Shown here in pieces: positions 18,227-26,709 of a stretch of 38,316 bases of DNA. Each line of letters opens with the position of its first letter. Position 1 is the first letter of the stretch. This stretch comes from an uncultured Prevotellaceae bacterium. GTDB taxonomy: Bacteria; Bacteroidota; Bacteroidia; Bacteroidales; Muribaculaceae. The stretch covers positions 1 through 38,316 of the forward strand of contig CAJLWM010000012.1 in NCBI GenBank assembly GCA_905210415.1, given 5' to 3'. The translations under genes were made by a program, and so were the position numbers. The notes under the pieces were generated by a model. That model did no database searches and had not been told where the DNA came from. It worked only from the letters and a program-made list of their open reading frames with translations.

Positions 18227-19933
18227 ATGGGATTTATTAATAAACTGAAGAGCGCATTAGGCTATTCTGAAAACGACTACGATGAGGATGACGAACTCGA
18301 TGGATTGAATCCGTCGCATCGCACCCCCTACGTCAATCCGTTTAAGAAGGAAGACCCGTTGCCCGATCTTGAGAGCCTTTCCTCTGCGCCTGAGCCTGCC
18401 GATGTGGCTGTGGCTGAGGTGAAGCCACATCAGGTGGCCGAAGTAGAGGAGAAGTTGCCCGAAGGCGTGTTTGATGGCATTATCACCATCATCAATAGCA
18501 ACTTGCCTGAATTTGTGCGTGATTGCATCGACATAGAGAAGGAACGCAAGGCCGTGAATATAGCTATGGGTCCGCAGTTTCGCGACTATGTGGTGAATCT
18601 GCGTCGCAACTCGCTTGAGGAAGCACGTCGCCAGTGGGTGGACGAGCGAAACCAGTTGAACCAGCGTTTGTCGCAGAGCAATCAACGCGCCGATGAGGCC
18701 GTGCGCAAAGCACAAGAGATAAAAGACCGCTTGATGAGCGAGGAGCGTCAGCGCCGCGCCATCGTGGAGCGTTCGCACGATTTGGAGTCGCGCATTGCCG
18801 ACCTTGAGGCACAACACGAACAAAACCAGTTGCAAAACAAGGGCTTGCTCAACAAACTCAAGGTGATGCAATTGCAGGTGTCAGACTCTGAAAAAGATGC
18901 TGAAGAGATAAGTCGCTTGACCGGTGTGGTGAACGAGCAACGCCAGAAGTTGGCAGCCGTTGCTGAACTGGAAGAAAAACTCTCGGCTGCCAATGTGGAA
19001 ATCGACGTTTTGCAAAAGAGCGTTGATGAGTGGAAGCAGAAGTCAGACAATAGCGAGATTGAGCAAGAGTATAAGAGCAAAATGGAGGTGACAAATGCTT
19101 TGATCAACGAATTGCAAAGCGCTGCCGCTGCCAAGGAGCAAGAGGTGAAATCGCTCAGCGAGAAGTTGCGCCTTGCAAGTGGCGAGGTGGCAAACCTGCA
19201 GAGCGAACTGAAAACTGCTCAAGAAGAACTTGAAATCGCTGCTGAAATACAAGAGAAAATCGAGCAATTTGAGGTTATCAAGGATAAGAAAGACGCCGAA
19301 ATACGCGAGTTGCGTAAGCGTCTTGCTGATGCAGCCGACCAATCGTCGCTTGATAATGCAAATGCCATTATCGCTGAGCGTGATGCTGAGGTTGAGCAAC
19401 TTAAGGCGGCAAAAGCTGCGCTTGAGGAGCAAATTGCTGATGCCAACGAGGCACGTCGTGCACACGATGTGGAACTTGCCAACCAGATTGATGCCCTCAA
19501 TAAGAAATTGGGCAGCAGGGAGAAGCAGATTGCTGGCTATGATGCTGAGATGGCTACTGCGCAGAAGTCTATTGATGAACTTGCCGCTTCGGCCAACAAG
19601 TTTAAGGCCGACAATATGGTTCTCGACGTGCAAGTGAAGAACCTGAAGGCTAATATCAACGACCGCGATGCTGAAATCAAGCATTTGCGCCGTCTCCTCG
19701 ACGAGAAGGGCGTGGATGCCGCTAACGTTGAGATAGAGCGTCCCGAAGCCACTGTGGAGGTGAATGAAGAGCCTGCAGTGGTGTCGGCAATCGACGAGAT
19801 TGACAATATCGACTGGTTGATGCCTTCGCCACCATCGGAGCCTGAGCCAGAACCCGAACCAGCGCCAAGTGTTGAGCGCCAGAAGCCGTCGCACGACATC
19901 GGCGCTGCACAGATGTCGCTCTTCGGAGATTAA
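18227..19933 (+). CDS. Long coiled-coil protein
   Basis: A 568-residue, very charged protein with no signal peptide or membrane segment. The first 80 residues are acidic and low in order (NDYDEDDELDGLNPSH), residues about 80-130 form a small conserved-looking patch (VFDGIITIINSNLPEFVRDC), and from about 140 to 500 it is continuous heptad-type coiled coil rich in E, K, Q, A and L. The tail is proline/glutamate rich (PSPPSEPEPEPEPAP) and ends DIGAAQMSLFGD. A TTG six bases upstream is possible, but MGFINKLKSALGY at 18227 is the natural start. It follows the ATP-grasp gene by 92 bases on the same strand and is likely co-transcribed. I recognise no family; a scaffold or cytoskeletal role would be a guess. 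Confidence 0.8.
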   Translation: MGFINKLKSALGYSENDYDEDDELDGLNPSHRTPYVNPFKKEDPLPDLESLSSAPEPADVAVAEVKPHQVAEVEEKLPEGVFDGIITIINSNLPEFVRDCIDIEKERKAVNIAMGPQFRDYVVNLRRNSLEEARRQWVDERNQLNQRLSQSNQRADEAVRKAQEIKDRLMSEERQRRAIVERSHDLESRIADLEAQHEQNQLQNKGLLNKLKVMQLQVSDSEKDAEEISRLTGVVNEQRQKLAAVAELEEKLSAANVEIDVLQKSVDEWKQKSDNSEIEQEYKSKMEVTNALINELQSAAAAKEQEVKSLSEKLRLASGEVANLQSELKTAQEELEIAAEIQEKIEQFEVIKDKKDAEIRELRKRLADAADQSSLDNANAIIAERDAEVEQLKAAKAALEEQIADANEARRAHDVELANQIDALNKKLGSREKQIAGYDAEMATAQKSIDELAASANKFKADNMVLDVQVKNLKANINDRDAEIKHLRRLLDEKGVDAANVEIERPEATVEVNEEPAVVSAIDEIDNIDWLMPSPPSEPEPEPEPAPSVERQKPSHDIGAAQMSLFGD

Positions 19934-20014
19934 ACTCAAATCGGGCAATAGGCCGTAAATGTAAGGCTTTTCTACTGCTTGGAGTCTTCTGAGCCCTAAC
20001 GACCGAATTGGGTT
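19933..20014 (+). repeat. Dispersed intergenic repeat, short form with inverted ends
   Basis: About 82 bases, beginning AACTCAAATCGGGCAATAGG and ending CCGAATTGGGTT, so the ends are imperfect inverted repeats. The first half, including CTACTGCTTGGAGTCTT, and the last 24 bases match the reverse complement of the larger element at 37656-37842; the middle is missing. It overlaps the stop codon of the coiled-coil gene by one base. Confidence 0.7.
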
Positions 20015-20059
20015 GAGCGTCGACCATTGATGCCGCTACTGGGCATGCTACATAAACTC

Positions 20060-20101
20060 ACCACCAAAGCCACGAGACTTCGGGCTCGTGGCTTTGGTGG
20101 T
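20060..20101. terminator. Strong hairpin downstream of the coiled-coil gene
   Basis: A perfect 17-base-pair stem (20060-20076 with 20085-20101) and an 8-base loop ACTTCGGG. The T-tract after it is short (TT only), so it may stabilise the 3' end as much as terminate. The rest of the gap to pnp (20102-20227) shows nothing else. Confidence 0.65.
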
Positions 20102-20227
20102 TTAACGAGAAGGAAATACCCTAAAATTTCCACTCGACAATGGGGAAAAGATGGATAAAAATGTTCTTTTTCGCACGAATAATGGTTATTATTGAGCCAA
20201 TTAGTAGCAAAAAAGCGGATTATTTGC

Positions 20228-20235
20228 TAACTTTG
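20228..20235 (+). promoter_or_regulatory. Promoter -7 box of pnp
   Basis: TAACTTTG matches TAnnTTTG, 38 bases before the start codon. No clear -33 TTTG at the usual spacing. Confidence 0.5.
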
Positions 20236-20273
20236 TACAATTTTAAATATATATAGCTGAATTAATAAAAAAT

Positions 20274-22610
20274 ATGGTAACACCAATTAAAAAAACCATC
20301 GATTTGGGTGATGGACGTGTGATCACCCTTGAAACAGGCAAGCTTGCTAAGCAAGCCGATGGAGCGGTTGAACTGCGCTTGAACAACACCATGCTTCTTG
20401 CGACAGTTGTGTCGGCTAAGGAAGCCGGCGAAGGAGTGGACTTTATGCCACTAACAGTAGAATACAAAGAAAAATTCTCTGCTGCAGGACGTTTCCCAGG
20501 CGGTTTCACAAAGCGTGAAGGCCGTGCTTCGGATTATGAGATTCTCACATCACGCCTCGTTGACCGCGTGTTGCGTCCATTGTTCCCAGACAATTATCAT
20601 GCTGAGACATTCGTAAATGTAATCATGTTCTCAAGCGACGGCGAAGATATGCCTGACGCTCTTGCAGGTCTCGCAGCTTCTGCTGCACTTGCAGTATCTG
20701 ACATTCCATTTAATGGTCCTATCGGTGAAGTGCGCGTAGCACGCATCGATGGTCAATTCGTTATTAACCCAACCTTCGGTGAACTTGAAAAGGCTGATAT
20801 GGATTTGATGGTAGGTGCTACTTATGACAACATAATGATGGTTGAGGGTGAAATGAACGAAGTTGGCGAAGACGATCTTCTCGAAGCATTGAAGGCTGCA
20901 CACGCTGCTATCAAGATTCAATGCAAGGCTCAGATGGAATTTGCTGAAGAAGTTGGCTCAACTGTTAAGCGTGAATATTGCCACGAAGTGAACGACGAAG
21001 AACTTCGCGCTAAGGTGAAGGAAGTTTGCTACGACAAGGCTTACGCTGTGGCTAAGGCTGGTTGCGCTGACAAGCATTGGCGTGCTGATAGCTTCGGCGC
21101 TATCTGCGACGAATTCATCGAATCTCTCCCAGAAGAAGAACGCGAAGAAAAGGCTCCATTGGTGCAACGCTACTACCACGATGTGGAAAAAGAAGCAATG
21201 CGCCGTTGCGTGCTCGACGAAGGTGTTCGTTTGGATGGCCGTAAGACTACGGATATTCGCCCAATCTGGTGCGAAACTGATTATATCCCAGGACCTCACG
21301 GAGCAGCTGTCTTCACCCGTGGTGAGACACAAGCCCTCGCTACCGTTACTTTGGGTACTAAGCTCGACGAAAAAATGGTTGACGACGTGCTTAACCACAG
21401 CACTGAGCGCTTCCTTCTTCACTATAACTTCCCACCATTCTCTACAGGTGAAGCTAAGGCACAACGTGGCGTAGGCCGTCGTGAAATCGGTCACGGCCAC
21501 TTGGCATGGCGCGCACTCAAGAGCATGTTGCCAGAAAACTTCCCATACACTTGCCGTATCGTGAGCGATATCCTCGAATCAAACGGTTCGTCATCAATGG
21601 CTACTGTATGTGCTGGCACATTGGCGTTGCTCGATGCTGGTGTACAAATGAAGAAGCCTGTTGCGGGTATCGCTATGGGTCTTATCTCTGACGGTACTAA
21701 GCACGCTATCCTTTCTGACATCCTCGGTGACGAAGACCACCTTGGTGACATGGACTTCAAGGTAACTGGTACTGTTGATGGTATCACTGCTACTCAAATG
21801 GATATCAAGTGCGACGGTTTGTCGTATGAAATCCTCGCTGAAGCCCTCAATCAAGCTAAGCAAGGTCGTATGCACATCTTGAATATCATCCATGACACTA
21901 TTCCAGCTCCACGCGAAGACTTCAAGCCTCACGTTCCACGCATCGTGGCTATGACTGTTGATAAGGAATTTATCGGTGCTATCATCGGTAAGGGTGGTGA
22001 AACTATCCAAGGCATTCAAGAACAAACAGGTGCTACTGTTACAATCGATGAAATCGACGGCGTAGGCAAAATCGAAATCGCTGCAGCCAACAAGGATGCT
22101 ATCGACGCAGCAGTTGCTCGCATCAAGGCTATCATCGCTGTGCCTGAAGAGGGTAAGGTTTACACTGGTAAGGTGCAAAGCATCCTCGAATTCGGTGCAT
22201 TCGTTGAATTTATGCCTGGCAAGGATGGCTTGCTTCACATCTCAGAAATCTCTTGGAACCGTCTTGAAAACATGGAAGCAAGCGGCATAAAGGAAGGCGA
22301 TGAGGTGACTGTTAAGTTGATTGAAATCGACAAGAAGACAGGCAAGTTCCGTTTGTCAATGAAGGCTCTTCAAGAAAAGCCAGAAGGTTACGAAGAACAA
22401 CGTCCACGTCGCGAAGGCGGCAACGGTGGTCCACGTCGTGATGGTCGCGGTCCACGTCGCGAAGGCGGCAATGGCGGTCCTCGCCGTGATGGTCGTGGCC
22501 CTCGTCGTGACGATCGTCCACGTCGCAACAATGGCGAACACGCTAACCACAACGAAGCTCCTCAACACGAAAACAACGAGAGCAACGGTGGTAGCGAACA
22601 AATGATCTGA
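20274..22610 (+). CDS. pnp: Polyribonucleotide nucleotidyltransferase (PNPase)
   Basis: PNPase is a trimeric 3'-5' phosphorolytic exoribonuclease and part of RNA-decay complexes. The 778-residue protein has the first RNase PH domain ([38 protein letters not shown]), the helical linker, the second RNase PH domain ([40 protein letters not shown]), a KH domain ([20 protein letters not shown]) near residue 565 and an S1 domain ([20 protein letters not shown]) near 630. The last 70 residues are unlike the E. coli tail: two exact copies of a 16-residue unit rich in Arg, Gly and Asp, then Asn/His/Glu-rich sequence. The unit may bind RNA or partners. The gene stands alone with its own promoter and terminator. 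Confidence 0.97.
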   Translation: MVTPIKKTIDLGDGRVITLETGKLAKQADGAVELRLNNTMLLATVVSAKEAGEGVDFMPLTVEYKEKFSAAGRFPGGFTKREGRASDYEILTSRLVDRVLRPLFPDNYHAETFVNVIMFSSDGEDMPDALAGLAASAALAVSDIPFNGPIGEVRVARIDGQFVINPTFGELEKADMDLMVGATYDNIMMVEGEMNEVGEDDLLEALKAAHAAIKIQCKAQMEFAEEVGSTVKREYCHEVNDEELRAKVKEVCYDKAYAVAKAGCADKHWRADSFGAICDEFIESLPEEEREEKAPLVQRYYHDVEKEAMRRCVLDEGVRLDGRKTTDIRPIWCETDYIPGPHGAAVFTRGETQALATVTLGTKLDEKMVDDVLNHSTERFLLHYNFPPFSTGEAKAQRGVGRREIGHGHLAWRALKSMLPENFPYTCRIVSDILESNGSSSMATVCAGTLALLDAGVQMKKPVAGIAMGLISDGTKHAILSDILGDEDHLGDMDFKVTGTVDGITATQMDIKCDGLSYEILAEALNQAKQGRMHILNIIHDTIPAPREDFKPHVPRIVAMTVDKEFIGAIIGKGGETIQGIQEQTGATVTIDEIDGVGKIEIAAANKDAIDAAVARIKAIIAVPEEGKVYTGKVQSILEFGAFVEFMPGKDGLLHISEISWNRLENMEASGIKEGDEVTVKLIEIDKKTGKFRLSMKALQEKPEGYEEQRPRREGGNGGPRRDGRGPRREGGNGGPRRDGRGPRRDDRPRRNNGEHANHNEAPQHENNESNGGSEQMI

Positions 22611-22635
22611 TAATTCATATCACATTTGACATAAT

Positions 22636-22671
22636 AAGCCCGTGAGCAAATCGCTCTCGGGCTTTATTCTT
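22636..22671 (+). terminator. Rho-independent terminator of pnp
   Basis: A 10-base stem (22638-22647 with 22653-22662, one mismatch), loop AAATC, followed by TTTATTCTT, 26 bases after the pnp stop. Confidence 0.85.
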
Positions 22672-22741
22672 ATATTATGGCTGTACGGTGCATTGGGGCA
22701 ATTATTACCCAAATCGGAGAGCCATGTCAAATATATGGGGT

Positions 22742-22778
22742 AAAAAAAACAGCTTGATGGACAGAATCCACCAGGCTG
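22742..22778 (-). terminator. Terminator of the DUF4465 gene
   Basis: Read on the minus strand, a 12-base stem (22778-22767 with 22761-22750, two G-U pairs) is followed by eight T (22749-22742), 22 bases after the stop codon. Confidence 0.85.
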
Positions 22779-22799
22779 TGTAAAATTTAAGTTGTGTGC

Positions 22800-23604
22800 T
22801 TACTTTGCAGAAGTTGCAGGTTCGTCAGTAACGTCGAATGTGATTTGGTCAACGCAAACTGAGTAGTTGTCGCCGTAGAGAAGTTCTTTGAGTTTATCAG
22901 ATGGAGTGGCAGTAAGAACAAGTTTGTTGATTTTGCCAAGAGAAGAAAGGTCAACCTTTGTCCAAGTGTCCATGATGAAAGTCTTGTTGTCGCGGAAGTC
23001 GGCAAGCACTACAGGTACGCTGCCAGTTTCTTTGCCAGTGGCATCGTAACCAGTGAAGATTACTTCGTAGTAGTCGCCAGCGGCAAAACCGGTCTTGGAG
23101 TAATAGCCGATTTTCATAACTTGCCAATATTTAGCAACGTTGTTTACTTCGAGAGAAGTGATTTTGTGTTCAGCACCATCGGCAAATGCAAACGAAGGAA
23201 CCATATCAGTCTTGTATGGAGAGTAAGCCCAAATAGAATATTTTTCGGTTTTGTCGGCACCAGTGAAGCGATTAGCATCGTTGTCGGCAAGGTTGCATAC
23301 CACTTTGCGAGCGCTTGCTTCTTCGAGGTATTCACCTTCGGTCTCTGGCTTTTCTGACTTGCTTGCCACGAGGATACCGCCAAGTGTGTAGTAAACGTTG
23401 GCATTTGTGAAGTCGGCGCCAAATTCGGTGTATGTTGCAGTGCTACTTGATGCTGCGAAGTTGTCGACGGCTTTTTCGGTCGCAAATTGACAATCTTCAA
23501 AAGCGATAGTTTTGTACACTGGTTGTTTTTCTGGTTCGTCATCAGAGCAGCTTGTAAATGCAAGTGCTGCAAGAGAGAGTAAATAGGAATGTTAGCTTTT
23601 TCAT
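22800..23604 (-). pseudogene. DUF4465 secreted lipoprotein, frameshifted in the signal peptide
   Basis: The main frame encodes a beta-rich DUF4465-type domain: IAFEDCQFA near the start, FAASSSTATYTEFGADF, YSPYKTDMVPSFAFADG, YYEVIFTGYDATGKETGSVP, DTWTKVDLSSLGKINKLVLT. Upstream of the first in-frame ATG (23519) the same frame reads LSLAALAFTSCSDDEPEKQP, a lipoprotein signal end, but the natural start MKKLTFLF at 23604 is in another frame. The two join across (CT)4 on the coding strand (23572-23579). Five CT units would restore MKKLTFLFTLSLAALAFTSC and a 268-residue lipoprotein. So either a 2-base deletion, a slippage switch or a sequence error has disabled export. It is divergent from the three-repeat lipoprotein and has an exact consensus promoter. 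Confidence 0.75.
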
Positions 23605-23680
23605 AAAACAGTTTGTTTTAAATTATTAATTAATAGAAATTTGATACAATTTTGTTTTAAAATTGTTTTCATAACGACTG

Positions 23681-23712
23681 CAAAAGTAAACAAAAGAAAT
23701 CAAAAATCCAAA
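23681..23712 (-). promoter_or_regulatory. Promoter of the DUF4465 gene
   Basis: On the minus strand TTTG (23712-23709), 20 bases, then TACTTTTG (23688-23681): an exact Bacteroidetes consensus promoter, with a leader of about 70 bases. Confidence 0.75.
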
Positions 23713-23722
23713 ATAAAAGTAT

Positions 23723-23730
23723 TATCTTTG
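23723..23730 (+). promoter_or_regulatory. Promoter -7 box of the three-repeat lipoprotein
   Basis: TATCTTTG matches TAnnTTTG, 49 bases before the start codon. Its upstream region overlaps the divergent DUF4465 promoter, so the two may be controlled together. Confidence 0.55.
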
Positions 23731-23779
23731 CGGCATAGCAATTTATAAAATTCCGAAGCAATAAAGATTTAATCAAAAA

Positions 23780-25354
23780 ATGAAAACAAAAACGTTATTC
23801 TCCATTTATGTTGCATTTGCAATGGTTTTATGTGGCTTAGTTAGTTCTTGTGGTAATGATGAACCGGGAAAGCCTGATAATCCGGGCGATAAGGTTACAG
23901 AGGTGAAATTGACAAAGTCGTGCGATGGCATTTATTTCGGTGATTTCTGGAAAGAAGGTTACGCCGACTATTATTTCATCCTTTCGAGCGGAGAGGTTGG
24001 TACTACTGGTGACACCAATGATATTCTCCCTAAGGATCCGGGCAATTATGTGGTGCTTTGCGATATATGGGCGGCAATTTCGGCCGACCACGCCAATCCG
24101 ATTTTGCCAGAAGGTGTTTATACACCAAATAAGGGCCGCGCAAATGGCACATTTAATACCGAACTGACTTTTGCTATATATAATAAGGAAAAAGTGGGCG
24201 AGCAGTATCGTATCGTCAACAAATTGTTTAAGGAAGGTACAATCACAGTGAAGCATGTGTCGGGTGGCTATAATATAGTTGTTGATGTTACTACTCAAGA
24301 TGATGAGAAACTCAAGTTTACCTACACTGGCGCTATTACTTTCAGCGACAAGAGCGACGATGAGGTGAATGATGGCCATATCAGAAAAAATCTGAATATC
24401 GAGCCAAAGAGAGTGACAATGCAGAAATTCTCAGAAACAGATGATTACGACAATTATGTGATTCGTCTTTTCGATACCGAAAAGTTGTCGAGCGATGGAT
24501 TGTATACCGATGGCGAGGGATATAAGATTCAATTTGATTTCTATACCGCAAAGGGTGCTGATATAGCTGGCGAATATGTTGCAGGTGAGAGAAAGAAATA
24601 TAATCCGGGCACATATTATCCAGGTGTATGGTTTGGTCAGCAGGCTTTAGGCACATTCTGTCAGCAGACCGATGCTTCGAATGGTGTGAAATTCTGTACG
24701 CTGGTTGATGGCAAGGTGGTGATTACTAAAGTTGAAGATGGCAATTACAAAATCGTGTGCGACTTTAAGGACTCTGATGGTTACACCGTGAAGGCTTCTT
24801 GGACTGGCAAGATTCAGGATTTCAATGCCAGCAAGACTCCGCAAACCACTCTTACTTCCGACGTGAATATGGTGCCAACGCAATGTTCGGCTGCATATTA
24901 TTATGGCGACTTCTTAGGCAACGGCACAGCCAACTATGGCGTGTTCCTCGCTAATGAAACAGAAGTTTTGTCGATTGACTTCGTCGCACCTACAGGCAAT
25001 GCCGAGGCTCTGCCTACAGGCACTTACACTGTTTCTGATTCAAAGAAGGGTTGGACAGTATCGCCAGGCGAATTTAGTGGTAATTCTGCCGATAAGACAT
25101 GCTATGTGAAGTATAAGTTGTCGGGTAACGAGGCTGTAGCTGTAGGAAAAGCCCCTGTGATAAGTGGCACGCTGAAGATTTCTCATCAGAATGGTGAATA
25201 CACTATAGAATTCGATTTCGCCGATGATAATAACATCTATGATTCTACTCGTAAGCCAAATAAGATTACTGGTAAGTGGACTGGTCCAGTCAATATTGTT
25301 GACTACACCGACACCAATAGCGCGATGCGCCGCGGCTTGAAGTTGAGAAAGTAA
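23780..25354 (+). CDS. Surface lipoprotein with three tandem domains
   Basis: A 524-residue lipoprotein. The signal peptide ends in LVSSC with the lipidated Cys at 24, followed by GNDEPGKPDNPGD, an acidic, flexible start that often marks surface-exposed lipoproteins in Bacteroidetes. Three copies of a domain of about 150 residues follow (near 45-190, 205-350 and 360-510). Each has an aromatic opening (IYFGDFWKEGYADYYFILSS; AAYYYGDFLGNGTANYGVFL in the third), a Pro-Gly-Thr-Tyr turn (LPEGVYTP, NPGTYYP, LPTGTYTV) and an ending such as YNIVVDVTTQDDEKLKFTYTG, YKIVCDFKDSDGYTVKASWTG or YTIEFDFADDNN...KWTG. I do not recognise a named family. A beta-sandwich binding protein is plausible. It ends with a clear terminator. 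Confidence 0.82.
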   Translation: MKTKTLFSIYVAFAMVLCGLVSSCGNDEPGKPDNPGDKVTEVKLTKSCDGIYFGDFWKEGYADYYFILSSGEVGTTGDTNDILPKDPGNYVVLCDIWAAISADHANPILPEGVYTPNKGRANGTFNTELTFAIYNKEKVGEQYRIVNKLFKEGTITVKHVSGGYNIVVDVTTQDDEKLKFTYTGAITFSDKSDDEVNDGHIRKNLNIEPKRVTMQKFSETDDYDNYVIRLFDTEKLSSDGLYTDGEGYKIQFDFYTAKGADIAGEYVAGERKKYNPGTYYPGVWFGQQALGTFCQQTDASNGVKFCTLVDGKVVITKVEDGNYKIVCDFKDSDGYTVKASWTGKIQDFNASKTPQTTLTSDVNMVPTQCSAAYYYGDFLGNGTANYGVFLANETEVLSIDFVAPTGNAEALPTGTYTVSDSKKGWTVSPGEFSGNSADKTCYVKYKLSGNEAVAVGKAPVISGTLKISHQNGEYTIEFDFADDNNIYDSTRKPNKITGKWTGPVNIVDYTDTNSAMRRGLKLRK

Positions 25355-25381
25355 AAGATTGTATCGATTAATGCATATAGG

Positions 25382-25416
25382 CGGGGCTGTGCCAGATTGG
25401 TGGCACAGCCCCGTTT
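25382..25416 (+). terminator. Rho-independent terminator after the three-repeat lipoprotein
   Basis: A perfect 13-base-pair stem (25382-25394 with 25401-25413), loop GATTGG, followed by TTT, 27 bases after the stop. Confidence 0.8.
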
Positions 25417-25455
25417 GGCATATATGTTGTGATAATAGATGTGGTCTATCTATAA

Positions 25456-25481
25456 ATAGACAAAAACGTTCGTTTGTCTAT
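25456..25481. promoter_or_regulatory. Palindromic operator-like site before the redox operon
   Basis: Perfect 9-base arms ATAGACAAA and TTTGTCTAT with an 8-base centre AACGTTCG. It lies just upstream of the promoter box, where a repressor or activator would bind. OxyR, encoded at the end of the operon, is a candidate, but the spacing of ATAG and CTAT does not match the E. coli OxyR consensus. Confidence 0.5.
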
Positions 25482-25492
25482 AATAAAAGATT

Positions 25493-25500
25493 TAAATTTG
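25493..25500 (+). promoter_or_regulatory. Promoter -7 box of the redox operon
   Basis: TAAATTTG matches TAnnTTTG, 31 bases before the first start codon. The nearest TTTG (25473-25476) is 16 bases upstream and belongs to the palindrome; the short spacing suggests an activator-dependent promoter. Confidence 0.55.
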
Positions 25501-25531
25501 CAGTGTAGAACAAATGTAACTAAATAAGAAT

Positions 25532-25927
25532 ATGGAAAGTAGAAAAGAAATAGCAGCAAGCAAGAAGTTGGGCGGGCGATACAATTGCACTCAGGCTGTG
25601 TGCTGCACCTATCACGATTTCACTGGCCTTGACGAAGAGACCATCAAGCATGCCGGCAACGCCTTTGCTGTTGGTATGGGCAATATGGAGGGCACTTGCG
25701 GCGCAATAGTGGGCGCAGGCATTGTGCTCGGTCTTGCCACCAAGGATAAAGCAAAGTCGATGAAGGGAATGCGCCAGATTATGGAGAAATTTCAGCAACG
25801 CAATGGTGCCACACAATGCCGATTGCTCAAGGGTGCTGGCAGTGGCAGGGTGCTACGCGAATGCGCGATGTGTGTGGCTGATGCTTCGGAGTTTCTTGAG
25901 GAATTGTTAGCGCAGGAGGGCAAGTGA
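25532..25927 (+). CDS. C_GCAxxG_C_C family redox protein
   Basis: A 131-residue protein of the family named for its cysteine pattern. The cysteines are at 19, 24, 25, 56 (in GTCGAIVGA, the GCAxxG-like motif), 96, 111 and 114 (RECAMC). The family is thought to bind a metal or iron-sulphur centre, but no reaction is established. The sequence begins KEIAASKKLGGRYNCTQAV, the usual opening. It is the first gene of a five-gene operon of redox proteins; the next gene starts 1 base after its stop. No signal peptide, so cytoplasmic. Confidence 0.82.
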   Translation: MESRKEIAASKKLGGRYNCTQAVCCTYHDFTGLDEETIKHAGNAFAVGMGNMEGTCGAIVGAGIVLGLATKDKAKSMKGMRQIMEKFQQRNGATQCRLLKGAGSGRVLRECAMCVADASEFLEELLAQEGK

Positions 25928-25928
25928 T

Positions 25929-26123
25929 ATGGCATCGAAATATAAAGCACAGAACGAGAAAGACCGATGTGTGGCTTGCGGAGTGTGCGTGAAGCAGTGT
26001 CCACGAAATGCGATAAGCATATATAAGGGATGTTATGCCGTGATAGACGAAGACCTATGTGTGGGTTGCGGCATATGTGAGAAGAATTGCCCAGCGGGCG
26101 TAATACATAAAGTGGAGAGGTAA
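25929..26123 (+). CDS. Ferredoxin with two [4Fe-4S] clusters
   Basis: A 64-residue bacterial-type ferredoxin. Two complete CxxCxxCxxxCP motifs are present: Cys 14, 17, 20, 24 and Cys 44, 47, 50, 54. An extra Cys is at 35. It likely carries electrons between the C_GCAxxG_C_C protein and the membrane iron-sulphur protein that follows 3 bases later. The gene is one base from the end of its predecessor, so translation is probably coupled. Confidence 0.9.
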   Translation: MASKYKAQNEKDRCVACGVCVKQCPRNAISIYKGCYAVIDEDLCVGCGICEKNCPAGVIHKVER

Positions 26124-26126
26124 GTT

Positions 26127-26705
26127 ATGGCAGTTAAGAAGCAAAAGCGTTGGAGCGATTATATGTGGATTGTCTCGGCAACATATTTCACCCTCGGGTT
26201 CTTCAATATTGTGTATGCATGGCTTGGAGTGATATGCTTTATGATACCGCTGCTTATGGCAATCTTCGGTGCCGGCAAAGGCTATTGCAACAATTATTGC
26301 GGACGTGGCCAGCTGTTTCTGCAGATAGGCAACACGCTTGGATGGTCGAGCAAGAAGGTGGCTTCGAGGTGGCTATCGTCGAAGTGGTTTAGAAACGGCT
26401 TCCTTGTGTTCTTCATGTTCTTCTTCGTTCAGATGATAATTCTCACAGTGCATGTGGCGAGCGGAGTGGAATCTCTGCGCGAAAGCATCCACTTGCTTTG
26501 GACGTTCGACGTGCCTTGGCATTGGGCATACCCAACTGTGGTGGAGCCTTGGGTGGCACAATTTGCCTTCGGACTCTATGGTATTATGCTCACATCGCTT
26601 ATTGTGGGAGTTGCGCTTACGGTAATCTATCGTCCTCGCACCTGGTGTGTGTTCTGCCCGATGGGCAATATGACTCAAATGATATGTAAACTGAAAAATA
26701 AGTAA
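26127..26705 (+). CDS. NapH/YccM-like membrane iron-sulphur protein
   Basis: A 192-residue inner-membrane protein with about four transmembrane segments (near 14-48, 91-112 and 145-168). Two cysteine pairs are placed next to membrane segments: Cys 54/58 in GYCNNYCGRGQ and Cys 174/177 in WCVFCPMGNMTQ. This resembles the membrane core of NapH, NosR and YccM proteins, which pass electrons across the membrane, but there are no full ferredoxin motifs, so clusters would have to be held between pairs or by the partner ferredoxin. GAGAGG lies before the ATG. Conserved aromatic segments WTFDVPWHWAYPTVVEPWV lie in the loop. Confidence 0.72.
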   Translation: MAVKKQKRWSDYMWIVSATYFTLGFFNIVYAWLGVICFMIPLLMAIFGAGKGYCNNYCGRGQLFLQIGNTLGWSSKKVASRWLSSKWFRNGFLVFFMFFFVQMIILTVHVASGVESLRESIHLLWTFDVPWHWAYPTVVEPWVAQFAFGLYGIMLTSLIVGVALTVIYRPRTWCVFCPMGNMTQMICKLKNK

Positions 26706-26709
26706 TGAT

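Noticed and set aside
19043..19948. A 301-codon minus-strand frame opposite the coiled-coil gene
   Set aside because: It is Leu/His-rich with no domain, as expected for the reverse of a Glu/Gln/Lys-rich coiled coil.
25456..25481. A canonical OxyR binding site
   Set aside because: ATAG and CTAT are separated by 18 bases, which does not fit the known ATAG-N7-CTAT spacing, so the site is listed only as a palindrome of unknown binder.
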